DNA of 9,380 bases, from assembly GCA_945897395.1 (NCBI GenBank), contig CAMDFE010000048.1, forward strand, positions 1 to 9,380, read 5' to 3'. This DNA is from Chryseobacterium gleum. GTDB lineage: Bacteria; Bacteroidota; Bacteroidia; Flavobacteriales_D; Sanyastnellaceae. Within the stretch, counting starts at the first letter, position 1. Each line of letters opens with the position of its first letter. The notes under the pieces are model-generated. The model saw only the letters and a program-made list of their open reading frames with translations. It made no database searches and had not been told where the DNA came from. The position numbers and the translations under genes were made by a program. This document shows, piece after piece, positions 6,990 to 9,380 of this stretch.

Positions 6990-7006
6990 CTCAAACTTTT
7001 GAAACC

Positions 7007-8185
7007 ATGCGTACAGACCAATACCAAGGACACGATTATTATTTAATGGATGAGCTGCTTACCGACGAGCATAAATTGATTCGCGATGCAGCACGTGAGT
7101 GGGTAAAAAAAGAAGTTTCTCCAATCATTGAAGAGGCTGCTGAAAATTGTAAATTTCCTCAACACCTTATACCAGGCTTAGCCAGCATTGGTGCCTTCGG
7201 ACCTTATATCCCAGAAGAATACGGCGGAGCTGGATTAGATCATATTGCATACGGACTTATTATGCAAGAGTTGGAGCGTTGCGACAGCGGTCTTCGCTCT
7301 ACGGCATCAGTTCAATCTTCTTTAGTTATGTATCCAATCTGGAAATACGGGTCTGAAGAACAACGCATAAAGTTCTTACCGAAATTGGCTTCTGGCGAAT
7401 GGATCGGTTGCTTCGGATTAACGGAACCAGACCACGGTTCAAACCCTGGTGGAATGACCACCAACTACAAAGACATGGGCGACCATTATTTGTTGAATGG
7501 TGCGAAAATGTGGATCTCTAACGCTCCATTCGCTCAAGTAGCAGTTGTTTGGGCAAAGAACGAAGAAGGACGCATTCACGGAATATTAGTAGAAAGAGGA
7601 ATGGAAGGATTTTCAACTCCTACCATGCACGGCAAGTGGAGCCTTCGCGCAAGCGATACCGGTGAGTTGATTTTCGACAATGTAAAAGTTCCGAAAGAAA
7701 ACTTATTGCCTGGTCGCTCTGGATTAGGCGCACCGCTTTCATGTTTAGATAGCGCTCGTTACGGTATTGCTTGGGGTGCCATTGGTGCAGCATTAGATTG
7801 CTACGATGTTGCTCTTCGTTATTCTCAAGAACGTATGCAGTTCGGCAAGCCTATCGGTGCTTTCCAATTGCAACAAAAGAAATTGGCGGAAATGATTACT
7901 GAAATCACCAAGGCGCAATTGTTGACACTTCGTTTGGGTCAGCTTCGTAACGAAGGTCGCGCTACCAGCTCTATGATCTCTATGGCGAAGCGTAACAACG
8001 TTGACATGGCGAAAACAGTTGCTAGCAATGCACGTCAAATGTTAGGCGGAATGGGCATCACAGGTGAATATCCAATCATGCGTCACATGATGAACCTCGA
8101 GTCGGTTATTACATACGAAGGAACACACGACATTCACTTGTTAATTACAGGAATGGACGTTACTGGATTCGACGCATTTAAATAA
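7007..8185 (+). CDS. gcdH: Acyl-CoA dehydrogenase, glutaryl-CoA dehydrogenase type
   Basis: This FAD enzyme oxidises and decarboxylates glutaryl-CoA to crotonyl-CoA in lysine, hydroxylysine and tryptophan breakdown, passing electrons to ETF. The 392 residues match the family length without a mitochondrial leader. As I recall human GCDH, many blocks are near-identical: QELERCDSGLRSTASVQSSL (88-107), GCFGLTEPDHGSNP (134-147), SLRASDTGELI (212-222), ARYGIAWG (250-257), ERMQFGKPIGAFQLQQKKLA (275-294) and TYEGTHDIH (369-377). Glu371 is the expected catalytic base and Arg97 the residue that binds the distal carboxylate. Glu90 and Tyr370 correspond to residues linked to decarboxylation. A short- or branched-chain acyl-CoA dehydrogenase is less likely because of Arg97 and the YEGTHDIH context. 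ATG 7007 is selected by the promoter just upstream; a TTG at 6962 would lie inside the promoter. Tandem TAA stops end the gene, 4 bp before the next ATG. Confidence 0.92.
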   Translation: MRTDQYQGHDYYLMDELLTDEHKLIRDAAREWVKKEVSPIIEEAAENCKFPQHLIPGLASIGAFGPYIPEEYGGAGLDHIAYGLIMQELERCDSGLRSTASVQSSLVMYPIWKYGSEEQRIKFLPKLASGEWIGCFGLTEPDHGSNPGGMTTNYKDMGDHYLLNGAKMWISNAPFAQVAVVWAKNEEGRIHGILVERGMEGFSTPTMHGKWSLRASDTGELIFDNVKVPKENLLPGRSGLGAPLSCLDSARYGIAWGAIGAALDCYDVALRYSQERMQFGKPIGAFQLQQKKLAEMITEITKAQLLTLRLGQLRNEGRATSSMISMAKRNNVDMAKTVASNARQMLGGMGITGEYPIMRHMMNLESVITYEGTHDIHLLITGMDVTGFDAFK

Positions 8186-8189
8186 TAAA

Positions 8190-9185
8190 ATGAAAAAAAA
8201 TATTATCACATTACTACTAACCCTGGCTTCGGCTGGGGTTTTTGCTCAACAAGCGGCTGGTCCGAATTATGTATTCACCAGTTACTACAGTGCATTCATC
8301 CCGATTGAAGAAGCGACTTCGTTGGATGGTGGACAGATTTGGGATGATCCAACGTGGACTGTTCCTTTGGGATTTACTTTCTACACCGCTAACGATACGA
8401 TAACTACTTTATATGTTGGAGAGTTGGGCACAACGGTTTATGGACTTCAAGACGATTCATTATCCGATATTTTTCTACCCTATTACTCAGACATAGCGAA
8501 CGCCGACAACGATACGCTGGTGAGTCCTGTTAGTTATTTAGTGGAAGGTCCTCCCGGATTTCAAATTTGCAAAATCGAATGGATGAATGTTGGATTCTAT
8601 GAAGAGGGTTCGCTCAATGGATCATTCACCAATAGGACTTCTTTTCAACTTTGGATCTACGAAAATTCTAATATTTTCGAATACCATTATGGACCAAGCA
8701 ATGTAACCGACCCGAACTTGGTGCACATATTTGGCGCACCCGCATGCGCATTCGTAGAAAACCTGAATCAAAACAGCGGATTCGAATGGGAAGGCTTTTA
8801 TTGTGTAAGTGGAAATTCAGACGTGGAAACCATTACTTCAATCACAACGAATGACGTTTTAATGGCTCAAGGAATTCCATCGTATGCGCTCTTAAACAAC
8901 GAACCGACAGAAGGAAAGGTATTCCGCTTTGCTCCTACCTTTGTTGGTGTGGAAGAAAATCACCTATCTACCTTCGACGTATTCCCGAATCCAACAAACG
9001 GAATTCTGAATGTTTTCAATCCGACACAAGAATCTATTGTTGTGCAAATACTTTCGTCGGAAGGAAAAATCATTCAAGTGGAAACATTAACTGCCGGAAG
9101 AAATTCCATTCAAACTGAAAACCTTTCAACCGGATACTACATTCTTCGTATCAACGGCACTTACACGTCATTCATTAAAAACTAA
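8190..9185 (+). CDS. Secreted protein of unknown function with T9SS type A sorting domain
   Basis: The 331-residue protein opens with a clean signal peptide, MKKNIITLLLTLASAGVFAQ, with likely cleavage after residue 18 or 20. Residues about 25-250 are rich in aromatic and acidic residues and predicted beta (for example LGFTFYTANDTITTLYVG at 60-77, FQLWIYENSNIFEYHYGPS at 152-170). They read like the sugar- or surface-binding beta domains common in Bacteroidota exported proteins, but I do not recognise a named family. Residues 261-331 are a T9SS type A sorting domain: FDVFPNPTNGILNV, VVQILSSEGKIIQ and ENLSTGYYILRI...SFIKN. It is expected to be exported by Sec, then through the T9SS to the surface or medium. 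No catalytic motif is evident. ATG 8190 is 4 bp after the dehydrogenase stop, with an A-rich leader. A terminator-like hairpin lies within its signal-peptide codons. The next gene begins 3 bp after its stop. Confidence 0.85.
   Translation: MKKNIITLLLTLASAGVFAQQAAGPNYVFTSYYSAFIPIEEATSLDGGQIWDDPTWTVPLGFTFYTANDTITTLYVGELGTTVYGLQDDSLSDIFLPYYSDIANADNDTLVSPVSYLVEGPPGFQICKIEWMNVGFYEEGSLNGSFTNRTSFQLWIYENSNIFEYHYGPSNVTDPNLVHIFGAPACAFVENLNQNSGFEWEGFYCVSGNSDVETITSITTNDVLMAQGIPSYALLNNEPTEGKVFRFAPTFVGVEENHLSTFDVFPNPTNGILNVFNPTQESIVVQILSSEGKIIQVETLTAGRNSIQTENLSTGYYILRINGTYTSFIKN
8219..8243 (+). terminator. Terminator-like hairpin inside the signal-peptide codons of the second T9SS gene
   Basis: A 9-base arm (8219-8227, AACCCTGGC) pairs with 8232-8240 (GCTGGGGTT) around a TTCG loop closed by C-G. 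There are seven Watson-Crick pairs and two G-T wobbles, and five T residues run from 8239 to 8243. This has the shape of an intrinsic terminator or attenuator, about 34 bases after the gcdH stop, yet it lies in codons 10-18 of the downstream gene. Its T run is short and partly within the stem, so termination would probably be partial. It may also be chance from the codons for TLASAGVFA. Confidence 0.35.
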
Positions 9186-9188
9186 TTC

Positions 9189-9380
9189 ATGAAGGGCAAT
9201 TGGCGCAGCCTTCCCGTTATTGTCATTTTAGCAATAATCTGGGGGAGCTCCTTCATTCTCATGAAGCGAGGCCTATTTGCTTTCGATGCTAATGGCGTTC
9301 AAGTACCCGTCTTTTCGCCGAATCAAGTTGCTGCTTTAAGATTGGGCATTGCGTCTTTGGTCATGCTTCCGTTCGCCTTC
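9189..9380 (+). CDS. EamA/DMT-family membrane transporter, N-terminal part, cut by window edge
   Basis: ATG 9189 opens a frame that stays open to the window end, giving 64 residues. It begins MKGNWRSLPVIVILAIIWGS, with a first membrane helix at about 8-25 containing the WGSSFILMKRGL motif typical of EamA (drug/metabolite transporter) proteins. FSPNQVAALRL at about 42-52 leads into a second helix (GIASLVMLPFAF), again the standard EamA repeat pattern. Full members have ten helices in about 300 residues, so most of the gene is missing here. The family exports amino acids, metabolites or drugs, and this fragment cannot show which. It lies 3 bp after the T9SS gene stop, so it is probably co-transcribed. 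Confidence 0.85.
   Translation, partial: MKGNWRSLPVIVILAIIWGSSFILMKRGLFAFDANGVQVPVFSPNQVAALRLGIASLVMLPFAF

Noticed and set aside
6962..7006. TTG-initiated 15-residue extension of the acyl-CoA dehydrogenase
   Set aside because: It begins within the promoter-like element, so it would lie upstream of the transcript start; ATG 7007 matches family length.
1..9380. CRISPR array, tRNA, rRNA, insertion sequence, phage or toxin-antitoxin genes
   Set aside because: No spaced direct repeats, cloverleaf, transposase motifs or paired small genes were seen; almost all the sequence is explained by conserved coding regions.

Overview
The window looks like a chromosomal segment from a marine or freshwater Bacteroidota, most likely Flavobacteriales. 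This rests on three observations: two secreted proteins ending in type IX secretion (T9SS) type A sorting domains with PNP motifs, promoter-like elements of the Bacteroidota type (TTG/TTTG, then TAnnTTTG), and weak or absent Shine-Dalgarno sequences ahead of starts in A-rich leaders. Base and codon use appear uniform by eye. I see no mobile element, tRNA, rRNA or CRISPR array.

Layout. (1) Positions 1-557, minus strand: the N-terminal part of S-adenosylhomocysteine hydrolase (ahcY), cut by the window edge. (2) Positions 558-634: a short divergent intergenic region with two face-to-face promoter candidates centred on the palindrome TTTGCAAA. (3) Positions 635-6961, plus strand: six tightly packed genes, probably one transcription unit: an Sfp-type 4'-phosphopantetheinyl transferase, a large T9SS-secreted protein, a GH3-family acyl-adenylating enzyme, a secreted three-domain von Willebrand A protein, uridine kinase (udk) and ribonuclease HI (rnhA). 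Gaps are 1 and 3 bp, and overlaps are 23, 4 and 1 bp. (4) Positions 6962-6989: a near-consensus Bacteroidota promoter immediately after the rnhA stop. (5) Positions 7007-9380, plus strand: a glutaryl-CoA dehydrogenase-like acyl-CoA dehydrogenase, a second T9SS-secreted protein, and the start of an EamA/DMT transporter that runs off the window.

The genes do not form one obvious pathway. AhcY, Udk and RnhA are housekeeping, and the dehydrogenase fits lysine/tryptophan (glutaryl-CoA) breakdown. The part whose job is not explained is the run PPTase - secreted protein - GH3 enzyme - secreted vWA protein: a carrier-protein activating enzyme and an acyl-adenylating enzyme alternate with two exported proteins. 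Nothing in the sequence proves that they cooperate.

The most notable non-coding signals are the back-to-back promoters at 548-604 and a terminator-shaped hairpin with a UUCG loop and a T run, lying inside the signal-peptide codons of the second T9SS gene (8219-8243). I did not find a clearly new biological system. The listed observations are modest and testable.
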